Assembly (NCBI GenBank): GCA_018105865.1
Contig: CM030845.1
Span: 10,143,390 to 10,207,389 of the forward strand
From: Metaphire vulgaris
Taxonomy: Eukaryota > Annelida > Clitellata > Crassiclitellata > Megascolecidae
DNA: 64,000 bases
Reading direction: 5' to 3'
Shown here: piece after piece, positions 15,136-25,154 of the stretch
Position numbering within the stretch: position 1 is the first letter of the stretch
Layout of the letters: the number at the start of each line of letters is the position of its first letter
Program-made: the position numbers and the translations under genes
Notes under the pieces: model-generated
What the model saw: the letters and a program-made list of their open reading frames with translations, nothing else
The model's database searches: none
Told to the model about the DNA's origin: nothing

Positions 15136-18100
15136 AAAACTATAGTTCATGTCAGGTCACATTTGATGAGCAAAAACTTAGAATAAAGTACACAGCTGCT
15201 GCTGCCTATTAATTAATTATCAAATTAATCAGTTTGCTTCACTTGAAGTTGTAACCTTAGAAAACGTCAAGCCAAGGCTGGTTAAGTCAAAACATTAATT
15301 TCTATGCAACAAGGCACACACAAAATACAATTGTTATTGCAAAGAGTATTTTACAGGAATGTAAACAGGCACAGAAACATTCATATTTATCAGGATTAAG
15401 GGCATAAGGACTTCAAAAAAGCAAAGGATTTTACTGTAAAAATGATGTATGCGTCAACTGCATGTAAAACAGCAGTTCAACTGTGCGAAGCTGGTGATGG
15501 GAATTTCATGGCAATGCCCATTACAACTCATCTGGACTTACACGCAAACTTGATGAAAGTTTACTTAATCTTCTGAAGGAAGATGACTCCAATGTACTTC
15601 TCTGAAAATTCTGTGCCTTGAGAAACATGAAACACAAATTGAAATTTAAGCTGAGTGAAAACGTTTTAAGATAGAAAATACAAAGCATGCCAATATACAT
15701 GTGTTATGTATGCTTCACTATTACAAAATGTACAAGTGCAAGCCAACACATGCTGCAAACACACACACAAACACACACATAACAACAGCAAACGATGTCC
15801 AACTTTGATACTAGTGATGATACCATTGTTTAGTTAGTAATGATACCATTGTTTAGTTAGTAATGATAGCATTGTTTAAAATCTATCAAATCAGTTTGCC
15901 CAGCAACATTCATTCATAAAACACCAAAATGAGTGAAAGACCATATATAAGTATAACTAAAAGAATTTCGTTGATAGAAGATGGGGCTTATATTTAGTAT
16001 CAGTTTCAAACATTCAAACAAGTAAAGAAGTCTGCATTGCTTATGGTACAAAAATAATAATTGCACATCTGTGTGAATTAATGACTGAAACTGACTTCAA
16101 CCAAAATGCAGTTCTTAATCACCCCCAAAATCAAAATGTATTAAATGGGAGGAGAATAGTTTTAACTTATGCCCAAATGTCTCCAAAGCTGGACTTGGAA
16201 CGTTAAAAGCAATAAAAAAGTACCAGTAATTGTGCTATTTGCTAGAAGAAAATCAACACACATTCACACACTACATACAATCTACAGCAACATGTGCCAA
16301 TGCTAGCTAATCACGAATATATCAAATAAAAAATTCCTACATGGTTAACTGCAATCATAGCAATAATTAACACTATGTGGAAGGTAAGAAATCGACCAGG
16401 GATGGTGAATAAAATTGAGCCTGAGATGAATGTGATTGGAAACAATAATTATTATTTGAAATTACTAAATTTATTAAAACACGAACTAATGTCAAAAGAT
16501 GCAAATCTAATCATACTGTTAAAGCTCACATACTATTATTAGGGCTGCACGTTAAATGCGGTGACTTTTCGGGAAATATGTGGTACTCTGAGGTCCTAAA
16601 TACCGTATGAGGGGGAAATGTAGAAATGTCCAATTTATGTGCCTAAATTTCACATTTACGTGACTAAATTTCACCTCACATGTTTGCAGAAATTGCGGTG
16701 TTTTTCCATAAAAAAGGCTTACGAACAAAAAAGGTCATCCGGATCATCCAAACAGGCACTGATTTCCTGTAAATCTATCCAATATTAGAAAAATAGCAAA
16801 AAGTGCTATATACGTGATGAAAATAGCAAAAAATGTGGATAAAATCGCCGCATATTTATGCAGAAATCGCATGTGCGGAAAAAACGGCCGAAAATGTGGT
16901 GCATTAAAAAATTTGTCAAATATGCAATCATATAATTGCATTAAACGCACAGCCCTCTATTATAAATGCATTGTTTAGCATTTGGTTAATTAAATAATAA
17001 AGTAAGTTGGCAGAGAAAACTTAGCTGCCATAACTGCCCCTAGTATAACAGTATGGCCTAAGTATATAATTTATATCATATCCCTGATTAACAGCATAAA
17101 AGGCGCTGAGAGGGATTACAAAACCAATGATGGAAATGTAAGTGAGACACTGGGCAAGCCCTTAATCCAGTATACACTCTGATGCCGATTAACTAGAGAC
17201 ACTGTGAGCAGCTAAAAAAGCCCTTTCTTACTATCTCAAACACCTATAATTGGATAGCATAAAAATGTATCTAAAAAGTAAAACATAAACAAAAAACATA
17301 AACAGGAAAAGAGAATAATATCAAAACAATATCAGCTTCAAACTGAATCAACAATTCAGGTCCATTCAGTGCTCCTTTATTGACATCAAAGCAAGATGTG
17401 GTAAAAATAAAACTTTCCCCATTCACATTTTTAAAAAATCATAATTATTTTTAAGCTTCAATTCAAATTAATGAACTGCCTCCACAAAAATGATGTGATG
17501 AAGTAAACATCATTAATACAGCCAAAAATTATTCAAACTAAATATTGAAAATGAGAGTACTTAAGGAAGACATACCTAAACTAACTAGCACCATGCATAA
17601 TTTTCTTTTAAGCATTTCAAATCTAAAAGAACTGCTATAAGAAAGTATTTTTGAAGACAAAAGAGGAAAGGATGACAGAAAAGTGCATCAACACTTAACC
17701 TTGGAGCTCTTTGAACCAGGATCTAAGAAACAGCGAAGCTTATTCAAGTAGAAATCTGGAGGCTGCTTTGCAGAAACTTTTTCCTACAGAATGCAAACAA
17801 GGCTGTCTTTTCAAGCACCAGCACTGATTTCTATGAAATAATGATTTAACCCTGTCACCCCGCAAAGCTGCAAAAGCGGCTTTTGCTACCGATACCAGTC
17901 CCCGTAAGGCTGCTTTTGGGGTTTCTGCGCCTATTCCTAATCCCCGCACGGCCGGTTTTGATTTTCTTCATGGTATTAAATATTCTATGCTGGAAGTAAA
18001 CTCAGTTCAATTCTGAGGAAACTGGTGAAAACATTTTTGTTCTGTGTTAACATTTGCTCAAGATATTTGAGTTTATGTGGGAGCCCCAAACAACCCCATA

Positions 18101-19945
18101 ATTTTCCCCAGGAGCCTAGGGGACATGGAACGGACGCACAGGAGCCTGGGGCGAAAGGGTTAAGAGAATGAAATTACACCACTCACATTTGTCATTACAA
18201 TGCAATATTAAGCAAACCAAGTAGAATTGCACCTTTCAGTTCTCACATGCATTTCTAATAAGTGCAATAAATTATAAGGTAATTGCCTATAAAGTAACCA
18301 ACACTTTCAATGCAAAATTTACTTCCAAAGGCCTTGACAGAGCTGAAAATTTTTGGACAGGGAAGCACACCTCCAATTTCTGGAAACTGACCCCATTAAT
18401 ATTATGACACACACACATACACACAGTATATAGCTTTCTGTATATCAAACAAGGCTCTTCAAGCTACATATTGAGCAAAAAATGTAGTGGCTTTGCTGTA
18501 CATGGCTGCTTGTTATCTATGACAGAGAAGCAAATGAATGCAAATAAAGTAACGTAACACTTAGGTAATATTGTCTAAGATTGTTAAGACCGCTGGTTTT
18601 GAAGGACCAGTTAACCGTTCAAAAAAAGACGGGTTAACCGCTCGTTAGCGGCAGTCTGGTGTCATGCCAACATCAAAGCGCTTTGATGCCACCGGCACCT
18701 ATCCCGGCATCCTGTGCGGCTACATCAAAGCGCTTTGATACCGCCAGCGCCTATGCTGGTGTCCTGCGTGGCTACATCAAAGCGTTTTGATGTTTTCAAA
18801 TTGAAATTACGGTTAACCGGTCAAAGTTTAAAAGGCCGGTCTTTGCTCTTAGGACCGGTTAACCTTTAACAACCTTAATATTGTCAAGCATATCATCTAG
18901 TTTATAAATGTATTTGGCAAGCCAATGCATACTGGAAATCATGGAATGTTGAGAGGAAAATTCATATTTCACACCATATAAAGTCTGGAAACAACTACTA
19001 CAGAGAAATGACTCATCATGTACACTAGGCTTGATCATGATGGCTTCCTAACACTGAAGAAACTTCAAGAAAGAAAACCACATTTGAATGGAAGATGGCA
19101 AAGCTGATATTGATTGGGATATATGTATGCCAAGCTTTCTCATAATCAATCAAGCTTCAAGTTAAATCAAGCTTTAGTAATGCACGGATGTTTGCACACT
19201 TTCTGACAATGAAAATCACCGAGATAAGATGACCTTTACTGAGAGGGAAGGGGTGTTGCAGAGGTAAAGGCTCAAGCCATATTACCAAAAGATTACAAGT
19301 TCACACAAACTATTCCTAATCACTCTCAAGATGGTGATGGCGATGACAACGATGATGATGATGATGGTGATGACCAAAAGTTCACAAGTTTACATTTGTC
19401 TCTAGTCACTCTCAAGATAATGATGATGAAGTAGTGGTGTGATAATGAAGTAGTGGTGATCCTAAAACAAAATATGGAAATTTTCAGTGTCTTTTTAGTA
19501 TATACTAATCCAGCAGTCTCTACCATGGAGTGACATAAATTACAATGCTGGACATAAGGCACACAAAATTGTTCTTAGAAAATATGCATTACATTATATC
19601 CACTACAGATATTTCAGAAAAAATTTTATTACTGAATTATCAGAACATCACTTTGTCTCAGTTGAGTGGCTTGGTCACATTGCAAGGATAAGTAACCAGA
19701 GGAAGCCACAGCAACAGAAAAGAAGAACAAAGTTACAATGCATAGTATTAGAGACACACTTGTAATATTAAATAGCTGGAAGTGTATCAACAGGCATAAT
19801 CATTTCTATTCTGGCTAAATTTGCATCCATATCAGCCAGTACACTCTCAATGCTAAATTTTCTACCAAAGGCCCTGACAGAACCGACAATTTTTGGAAAG
19901 GGAAGCACACTCTCAATTTCTGGAGACTGATCCCATTAGTATTAC

Positions 19946-20023
<78 letters not shown>

Positions 20024-22059
20024 TTATATAGCCTTCAATATATCAAACAAGGCTCCTCAAGCTACACAATTAGTAAAAATGCAGTGGCTTTGCTGCACGT
20101 GGCTGCTTGTTATCTATGGCAGAGATGCAAACAAATGCAAACAAAGTAAAGATATAACACTTAGATAATATTGTCAAGCGCATCATCGAAATCGCTTTAT
20201 GAATAGCCACAGGTCTCAAATCTGCTACGAGCAAATTACAAAAACTTAACTCACTTGATCACAAATTAATTCCCACTTCTTTTCATCATCGTAACTCTTC
20301 AACAGCTTCACTTTGTCAGGGGGCAAATCCATTGAAGCCTAATGTATGAAATGTATCACAAGTCAAATAGTTAACAAGAAAACAAAGACTTGGTGATCTG
20401 GTATCAAAAATAATGCAAAGTCACTGATAAATTATTTAAACATCAATTTTCGCAATACAACATGATTTCTTTCGATTAATAAAAGCACATATAAAACCAG
20501 AAAAACCTAAAAATCGTCAGGCATCTAGATATCTAAAGTGATTACTGATCATGTCTACTGTCTAACTTCTGTCAATCGAAATTTCAGACCACTCTTCTAT
20601 GGTAATTATTGCAATGCCTCATTTTAAAATGCTATGCCACTGGCAATTGAATCCAGAATCAATTTCAAAACTGGATTTCCTTACAATTAAACTCAAATAA
20701 CTCATCAATAACCTTTTCAAAATTCTAAACGTTGATGTATCCTTGATGCTAAGACCTTATCCATGTAGTACGTATGCAGAAAAAGGCATATTTTCACCCC
20801 CCCCCTCAGGCCCTCACCCCTGTTTGCACACCGTACATACACAAAATCTCCTAAATCCAACCCTCCCTTAATTCATACGTACTATATGGATGGACCCTAA
20901 TGCAAACAGAACAATAATAATTCCAGACTTGCATCTGACTAAACTACCAACTGAGTTTTATTTCACCTGCATTGGTCTTACTGAAGCTAACAAATCTGAC
21001 GAATAAGAGGTAAACCTTTTCTTTGAATTCATAATTATAAATATTTCACACATTTTGAGCCAGTTGCAACAAACCATTATTCAATGTTGGATCTACCACA
21101 AACCATCATGAAATCATGTTTTTTTAAAAAATTATTTACTGTTTCCTGACTCATACATTTCAAACAAAGTGGAATTTAACCTTTAGACATTTAACACCAT
21201 CGAGTTGAAATTGACAACATGTAAAATTCTCATTTTGGCCAAAGCAATAACAGTATACTGGAATGTTGTTTACAAGTGCAATAAGTGCAAACAACAGATC
21301 CTTGCATCGCACAGCAGCTGAACCTCTATTTACGTTGCACTTTCATTGTTCAACCGTACTTTTGCAAACCAATCGATCCACTCTGATTAGCCTTCACAGT
21401 GATTTCAACCTCATGGCTGTGAACCAGGTCTTCGAAAAGAAGTGCCTTGTTTTAGTCCACATCTGCAACCTTTCCAAAATTAAAGTTCCAATTGGAGTAG
21501 TCCTCATCACAAGCAAGTCTTTAGTTGCTCTGCTAACCCTCTCAAATTTGTTATCAGGTGCATCACCTCTGAGTTATGTGGCCATTCTAACTAACACTTT
21601 TTACAGAGACAACCAGTAATGCATATAACAGGTTATGCACACTAGCAGCAAAAAATGTACAAAAACACTGATGGCATAAAAACACATCACTACAATCATT
21701 ATCACCATACTATACTATAAATAATATACAACATTGTTATATAGAGTAAAAGTAAACACAATAAAATATAAAAGAAGAATTTTACATAGAAATAATGAAC
21801 ATCTCTGCACAAGGTCGTGTTAAAATGTCATGTAATTGCCAACAAATGAAAAAACATTGCCGTGTCCAAAACAAAGATATTTAAACATTGCCTGCAATTT
21901 CACAACAGTATCCTGTCTTACCAAAACTTTTGCAAAGCGTCGTTCCAATTCCCTTGGGTCTGGAACTGGAAGACGAGGAGGTAAGGTGTTCATCTTTACC
22001 GGTAATTCCCTCACCTGTGGCAAGTCACCTGCCTCTCCCTTGCCAAAGCCTTTGAACAT
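64..22059 (-). CDS. FMNL: FMNL-type formin (formin-like protein), 3' end beyond window
   Basis: Diaphanous-related formin of the FMNL/FRL group: Rho-GTPase-controlled nucleator and elongator of unbranched actin filaments at the cell cortex. Exons read on the minus strand, transcript order: 22059-21922, 20338-20255, 17783-17700, 14494-14415, 13128-13045, 12551-12359, 11566-11490, 10972-10879, 9321-9244, 8961-8851, 7232-7080, 6807-6759, 6197-6145, 5808-5676, 5392-5195, 4457-4330, 4112-3956, 3326-3269, 2642-2495, 1158-1072, 424-356, 144-64. All junctions are GT-AG and phases chain without a stop, giving 779 codons; vertebrate FMNL2 has about 1,086, so roughly 300 C-terminal residues (rest of FH2, DAD) lie off the left edge. 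FMNL rather than DAAM/DIA is shown by [33 protein letters not shown] and [20 protein letters not shown]. The start is uncertain: the Met at 22059 is the first in-frame one that fits, but the exon is open upstream to an acceptor at 22169-22170 and lacks the usual MGN myristoylation start, so an upstream exon is possible. Confidence 0.93.
713..1000 (-). repeat. tRNA-derived SINE in FMNL intron
   Basis: Read on the minus strand from about 1000, the sequence has a pol III A-box-like TTAGCAGAGTGG (984-973) and a B-box GGTTCAATACC (939-929) at tRNA-like spacing, followed by about 200 bp of unrelated body. It is not a working tRNA: I could not fold a cloverleaf and the anticodon arm is degenerate. 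It lies in the intron between exons 20 and 21 of FMNL. Confidence 0.65.
1776..2335 (+). pseudogene. Degenerate non-LTR retrotransposon RT 3' fragment
   Basis: Broken plus-strand reading frames resemble the C-terminal part of an invertebrate LINE reverse transcriptase: [20 protein letters not shown], then a segment like RLYGSKT, then [20 protein letters not shown] and a final FGH-VVQ-EPN-like block. At least one stop and two frame changes separate these pieces, and the endonuclease and catalytic RT part are missing. It is inserted antisense in the FMNL intron between exons 19 and 20. Confidence 0.75.
3602..3831. mobile_element. hAT-type MITE, family CAGGGSCGTCTTTA, copy 1
   Basis: Terminal inverted repeats CAGGGGCGTCTTTA at 3602 and its near complement ending at 3831; flanking 8-bp target duplication ACTGTAAC / ACTGTAGC (7 of 8 match). 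The 230-bp element has no coding capacity and holds GC-rich GGGGCCCC blocks around an AT-rich centre with GATGACTTTTTTGCTTGTCA. A second copy of the same family, in the other orientation, is in TMEM26 intron 2 (46175-46419). Located in the FMNL intron between exons 17 and 18. Confidence 0.8.
5195..5392 (-). CDS. FMNL: FMNL FH1 proline-rich exon 15
   Basis: Single exon of 198 bp with acceptor after 5393 and GTAAGT donor at 5194-5193. It opens with [19 protein letters not shown] and then has three polyproline runs of 13, 10 and 7 residues separated by short SQMA and GSMG linkers. FH1 domains recruit profilin-actin and feed it to the neighbouring FH2 ring. The FH1 is shorter than in vertebrate FMNL2/3. 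On the plus strand the same DNA is a GGN/GGT-rich stretch and gives spurious polyglycine reading frames. Confidence 0.9.
5676..7232 (-). CDS. FMNL: FMNL dimerisation / coiled-coil linker, exons 11-14
   Basis: Exon 11 (7232-7080) carries [20 protein letters not shown] followed by [19 protein letters not shown], matching the FMNL2 stretch after the FH3 repeats. Exons 12 and 13 (6807-6759, 6197-6145) are short and encode [20 protein letters not shown], and exon 14 (5808-5676) continues as a heptad-like charged helix ([20 protein letters not shown]) before a Pro/Gly segment. The region is predicted to be a coiled coil joining the regulatory half to the proline-rich FH1. Exon phases 0-1, 1-0, 0-1 chain correctly. 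A 72-bp TTAA-flanked element sits in the intron between exons 13 and 14. Confidence 0.88.
5861..5932. mobile_element. 72-bp piggyBac-like MITE with TTAA target sites
   Basis: TTAA at 5857-5860 and 5933-5936 flank a 72-bp segment that begins CCCCTTTACCG and ends CGGTAAAGGGG, a perfect 11-bp terminal inverted repeat. TTAA duplication and termini starting CCC are typical of piggyBac. Only the termini remain, so it must have been moved by a transposase made elsewhere. In the FMNL intron between exons 13 and 14. Confidence 0.75.
7907..8520. mobile_element. Tc1/mariner-type non-autonomous element (TA target)
   Basis: TA dinucleotides at 7905-7906 and 8521-8522 flank a 614-bp segment whose ends are inverted repeats of about 26 bp (left CCGTATATACTCGAGATAAA; right is the complement with a few changes). 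The interior has further TATAAGTCGAC-type blocks and a CpG-rich stretch around 8010-8095. No transposase reading frame is present. It sits in the FMNL intron between exons 10 and 11. Confidence 0.8.
8851..20338 (-). CDS. FMNL: FMNL GTPase-binding / FH3 (armadillo) region, exons 2-10
   Basis: These nine exons encode the autoinhibitory N-terminal half, which binds Rho-family GTPases and the C-terminal DAD. Exon 2 (20338-20255) has [20 protein letters not shown], the typical FMNL GBD start; exon 3 (17783-17700) ends the [11 protein letters not shown] block; exon 4 has [13 protein letters not shown]; exon 5 [16 protein letters not shown]. Exon 6 (12551-12359, the longest) starts with a low-complexity Ser/Lys linker and then the conserved [18 protein letters not shown]; exons 7-8 carry [10 protein letters not shown] and [16 protein letters not shown]; exons 9-10 finish with [13 protein letters not shown] and [17 protein letters not shown]. 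Exons 2, 3 and 5 are each exactly 84 bp, which looks coincidental since they encode different segments. No frameshift or missing block is visible relative to vertebrate FMNL. Confidence 0.92.
9515..9640 (-). repeat. tRNA-derived SINE head in FMNL intron
   Basis: On the minus strand from 9640: A-box-like AGTAGAGTGGG (9628-9618) and B-box GGTTCAATCCC (9585-9575). The body after the B-box is short. The head differs from that of the SINE at 713-1000 in sequence, so this is either a diverged copy or another family. Confidence 0.55.
9684..9830. repeat. Probable piggyBac-like terminus (one end seen)
   Basis: TTAA at 9684-9687 is followed by CCCGTTACAGGGG and a GACGTYTTAAAACGTCG palindromic motif repeated around 9705-9770. 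The start resembles the CCC termini of the TTAA-flanked elements at 5861 and 17850. I could not find the opposite terminus, so the extent is unknown. Confidence 0.4.
9831..10606. repeat. Large-unit intronic tandem repeat, 2.2 copies
   Basis: Three starts of the phrase GGCACGGATGGATGGTAAGT occur at 9840, 10174 and 10530, giving units of 334 and 356 bp plus a third unit that stops near 10606. The two full units are nearly identical apart from a few substitutions and short indels. It lies in the FMNL intron between exons 8 and 9 and carries no gene. Confidence 0.9.
11690..12155 (+). pseudogene. Degenerate LINE ORF2 3' fragment
   Basis: Plus-strand frames, broken by stops, resemble the extreme C-terminus of an invertebrate LINE polyprotein: a segment like [20 protein letters not shown], then [14 protein letters not shown] and finally a [13 protein letters not shown] tail followed by an Arg/Glu-rich run. 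No catalytic motif is left. Antisense in the FMNL intron between exons 6 and 7. Confidence 0.6.
15098..15132. repeat. (AC)n microsatellite
   Basis: About 17 uninterrupted AC units in the FMNL intron between exons 3 and 4. I see nothing else of note in the rest of that intron (14495-17699) apart from the hAT-like element at 16540. Confidence 0.95.
16540..16956. mobile_element. hAT-type MITE (TAGGGCTG termini)
   Basis: Left end TAGGGCTGCACGTTAAATGC and right end the complement of AGGGCTGTGCGTTTAATGC form a 19-bp imperfect inverted repeat; flanks CTATTATT / CTATTATA are an 8-bp duplication with one mismatch. TAGGGCTG termini with an 8-bp duplication are typical of hAT elements. No reading frame. 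FMNL intron between exons 3 and 4. Confidence 0.7.
17850..18159. mobile_element. piggyBac-like MITE with TTAA target sites
   Basis: TTAA at 17846-17849 and 18160-18163; ends CCCTGTCACCCCG and the complement of CCCTTTCGCCCC, an imperfect 12-bp inverted repeat. The 310-bp interior has several AAAGCTGCAAAAGCGGCTTT-like blocks and no coding capacity. It lies 66 bp from FMNL exon 3. Confidence 0.65.
18290..18905. repeat. Duplicated intronic segment, copy 1 (interrupted by a MITE)
   Basis: Copy 1 (18290-18575 plus 18886-18905) matches copy 2 (19830-20190) along about 300 bp, with shared blocks such as GGAAGCACAC, CCAATTTCTGG, an AC-repeat at the same place, ATATCAAACAAGGCTC and GTGGCTTTGCTG. Divergence is moderate. 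Both lie in the FMNL intron between exons 2 and 3. Confidence 0.85.
18576..18877. mobile_element. hAT-type MITE with internal 53-bp repeats
   Basis: Ends TAAGATTGTTAA and the complement of TAAGGTTGTTAA; target duplication ATATTGTC at 18568-18575 and 18878-18885. The centre holds three copies of the palindrome ACATCAAAGCGCTTTGATG (third copy one base changed) spaced 51-53 bp apart, and subterminal GGTTAACCGGTC-like blocks. The insertion is absent from the paralogous segment near 20167, which keeps a single AATATTGTC. Confidence 0.85.
19830..20190. repeat. Duplicated intronic segment, copy 2 (empty site, long AC tract)
   Basis: Paralogue of 18290-18905. It carries an (AC)n tract of about 37 units (19946-20020) where copy 1 has a short interrupted AC run, and a single uninterrupted GATAATATTGTCAAGC where copy 1 has the MITE. 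The segment ends 65 bp from FMNL exon 2. Confidence 0.85.
20752..20899. mobile_element. Short inverted-repeat MITE (GTACGTATG termini)
   Basis: Left GACCTTATCCATGTAGTACG and right complement of GGGTCCATCCATATAGTACG form an inverted repeat of about 25 bp around a C-rich centre (20799-20818). I could not identify the target duplication, so the superfamily is open. In the FMNL intron between exons 1 and 2. Confidence 0.6.
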
Positions 22060-22171
22060 TTTGGAATATGATGTGCCCACAGAGGCGATTGAAGTGATGA
22101 TCAGGTCATGAGGATTTGACAAAGCAATCAGTAAATCTTGAACTGGCACAGATGGTAGCAAGACGCAGCTG

Positions 22172-23967
22172 TAGAAGAATAAGTAGAAAATTTGGCAAAA
22201 TAAAAAACAATGTAAATTTCTATTACAAATGAGACACTTGAGATATGGTGAAACAACATAAATAATCAAGAACTTGTAGAAACAAAATATTTACAAAAAA
22301 ATCCTGGTTTGAGAATCTGGGCCTTTCAACATATTTAAACATCATGAAGTGCAGTATAAATGAACCAAACTGCCAAATAAGTTCCATACCTTCAAATCCT
22401 CTTTATAATAAGTGCACTTTAAATCAACCAATCTGAATATTCTAAATAAACCCATGAATGTGATGGGTGATTTGATCAAAGTGTAACTACCGGTACATAG
22501 GACATACCAATGATGAGCAACATTAACAGAAATCCCGATGCTTTACTGCACTAGTGGCATAGAGGGGAAAAGACATAAAATAACAAAATATAAACAAGAT
22601 AACAACATGCAGACACTCTCAAACCTACTATCGAAAATAACTAAAATTACATAAAGTGGCTTAGGCTATTAATGACAAACAGTAAGGAATCTGAAAAGGT
22701 TTGAAGTGCTGTCCAAAATTCAATGCACTAAGGCTAACAGCAGCAAAGGTGAGACAAAGATACCAACTCTAACTACAATTTGATAATCAATCTCAAAAGA
22801 ACAGAAGTGAGATCTTAATCCAAAGCACCCTGAAATTTTTCTCACAAAGTAGATCTGATCTAACATCACAAAGATATGCTGCATGAATTGTAAACACTCG
22901 AAACAAAGACTGATTTAAAGCAGGTTTCTAAAGCCAACTCCAAAGAGTGAAAAGTGTGGTTTTGGAAACAAGGCAATAATGCACTAACTTGTTCACAATG
23001 GCAAGGCTACTAAATTTCATAATGTTCTTGTCAAAAGCATGACACAACTTGCATTCCTAACTTGACATAGAACCATCACAATATAAAGAATGTTACTGTG
23101 ACAGCATAAAAGAAATACAATGAAAAATTGCTAAAGGAAAAAGCATAAACCTAAATTTAAACAAATGTGTTACACAAGAGAGATCAGATATGTCAAATAA
23201 TTCACTAGCATGCCCAGTGTGACAGTTTATGTCTAAGAAACATATATTTAAAAACTGTCTTTAAAAAGTTCTTTGCATTTGAGATGCAAGGGCATAGACA
23301 ACCCTTACAGATCCATGTGACAGAAAGGAGTCCAAACATGGAAATCAGAAGATGCTTAAAAAGCTAACCATTGCCAAGAATCTGATGCAAAAAAGACAAT
23401 GAATTGAAAATTTACAATGATTTGAAAAATTAATGATAAGTGAGGCAATTATAAAGACTGATTGCACAATGGAAAAATGGCAGCAATGCTCAGCAACACA
23501 AGAATATTAATTATAATTATTAAGCCTATCTCCACAACAGAATCATTGAACAACATAAATGCCAACCTCATTATTAGAGAGAAGCTAAAACCCCAGAAGA
23601 ATAAATCTGATTTTCAACAATAAATTTGTTTAAAGTCTGATATAAGGATGATGAAACGAAGTAAATGATGGGACATTCACACAACTAAAATTACGCTGCA
23701 GAAGTTTTGCCCTCAGGACGTTTCATCCCATTACAGACGATTAGGTCCAAGTCATTTTACCATGGCACGTAAGTTTTACCCCTTTGCAACCATAACCCTG
23801 AAAATTGGTGTGATGGAGATGCTTGAGGTCAGTCAAGATATTTTGTCAGATGAAAACAACACCACAAAAATGCTCAGAGCATAATCCAATTTCCATATTA
23901 CCGGTAATTGCTAATGAATGGAATTACGTTTGCAGATTGTTTAGGAGAGACAGCGATTACAAGAGGC
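22172..23967. other. Flank upstream of FMNL exon 1: nothing recognised
   Basis: About 1.8 kb AT-rich sequence without a convincing exon, inverted repeat or tandem repeat. It could be the first intron of FMNL or its promoter-proximal flank; I did not find a credible exon encoding the MGN-type N-terminus that vertebrate FMNL proteins have. Confidence 0.4.
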
Positions 23968-23977
23968 TGAATCGACG

Positions 23978-24618
23978 GTAAGGGTGGAGCTAGCACCTTC
24001 CGAAAACAGTTTCTTCTCTTTCCCAAAGTATCTCTAAAAGTAGTTTCAAATACACCTACCATTAATACACGCACTACCAGAAGCCAAGAGACGCTTATAT
24101 AGTGCTCTTCTTTTTTCTTTATTTATCTTAAATTAACCTCCCTCTATCCCTCCAACTCTTATTACTACAGTTTTAGTTGAATGCAAGCAAACAATGAACC
24201 TCTGTCCTTCCAGCTATTCCCTATATCTCTTATTAACTAAAACTGTCCTAATAAGAGATAGAGAATATCTGAAAGAAGGGAGGTTGGTGGTACACTTGCA
24301 GTTAAATAGAGCAGCCCTAATAAGAGATAGTGAGAATAACTCGACCTAGGGAGGTTGATGGCACACTTGCATTGAACTAAAGCTGGGCCAAAGCGAGATA
24401 TAGAGAATAGCTGGAGGCACGAGGGAGGCTCATACCACACTTGCATTGAGAACCAACCGCTACATAATAGTACACATCATATATTAGCTCAACAGGTGAA
24501 GAGAGATATATAATCTATTAACTCAACGGATACAGAGAGGAGAAGAGGGCGCATCAATACACTTTGGGGAGCGCATTTGTACTCTTCTAAGATAGGCAGG
24601 TACTAGCTCCAACCTTAC
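23978..24618. mobile_element. Mutator-like foldback element with inverted 72-bp repeats
   Basis: Termini GTAAGGGTGGAGCTAGCACC (23978) and complement of GTAAGGTTGGAGCTAGTACC (ending 24618); flanks TGAATCGACG / TGAATCGACC give a 9-10 bp target duplication, which suits Mutator-like elements. Inside, a unit of about 72 bp with the phrases CTAATAAGAGATAG, GGGAGGTTG and CACTTGCATTGAACT is present three times in direct order (about 24240-24460) and at least twice inverted (about 24120-24240), so the element can fold back. No transposase frame. Confidence 0.75.
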
Positions 24619-24632
24619 TGAATCGACCATGG

Positions 24633-24825
24633 GTGGTAGACATGGAGACAAGCGGCGTAGCTGAAAGTAGTCCGTAAACACTGAAAGAAATTCCGTTGAA
24701 AGGGTTAGGGTCAGGGTTGTGGTTAGGGTTAATTCTAATTCTAACCCTAAACCCTACCGAAACCCATACTGATACATTACGGTCGCGTAGTGATACCTTA
24801 TGCCGCTTGTCTCCACGTCTACCAC
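24633..24825. mobile_element. Inverted-repeat element with telomere-like TTAGGG core, copy A
   Basis: Ends GTGGTAGACATGGAGACAAG and the complement of GTGGTAGACGTGGAGACAAG form a 27-bp inverted repeat with two mismatches, continuing into GCGGC. The centre is GGGTTAGGGTCAGGG on one side and AACCCTAAACCCTA on the other. A second copy in opposite orientation occupies 49081-49310. It starts 14 bp from the element ending at 24618. Confidence 0.75.
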
Positions 24826-25154
24826 AAAACATATGAACAAAACAAATATAAATGAGAAACCACACGTGTATCTATAATTTTTGATGTCGGTTGTATATAA
24901 TTAAGGCGCTATATTAGCTATGTGATGGGCATTCGTCAAAATATTTAATAAAGATTAAGGATGAATAGACAGAAAGAAATAACACAAAAATCGTTTAACA
25001 AAAGCGTGCTCATTTTAAAACGAATAAACGCAATAATTTTGAAAATCTAACTTTAAAATAAAAAACAAAAAAATACCCAATGACATAGACTTTAATAGCC
25101 AATCGCAGATATCCAACTATTAAAAATACCTCTGACTGTATTCAACGTTTATTA

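Noticed and set aside
20801..20818. Poly-C run as a quadruplex regulatory element
   Set aside because: Lies inside a MITE; no independent evidence of function.
21263..21619. 118-codon plus-strand reading frame in the FMNL intron
   Set aside because: No recognised similarity, no domain, AT-rich codon pattern, no splice or regulatory context.
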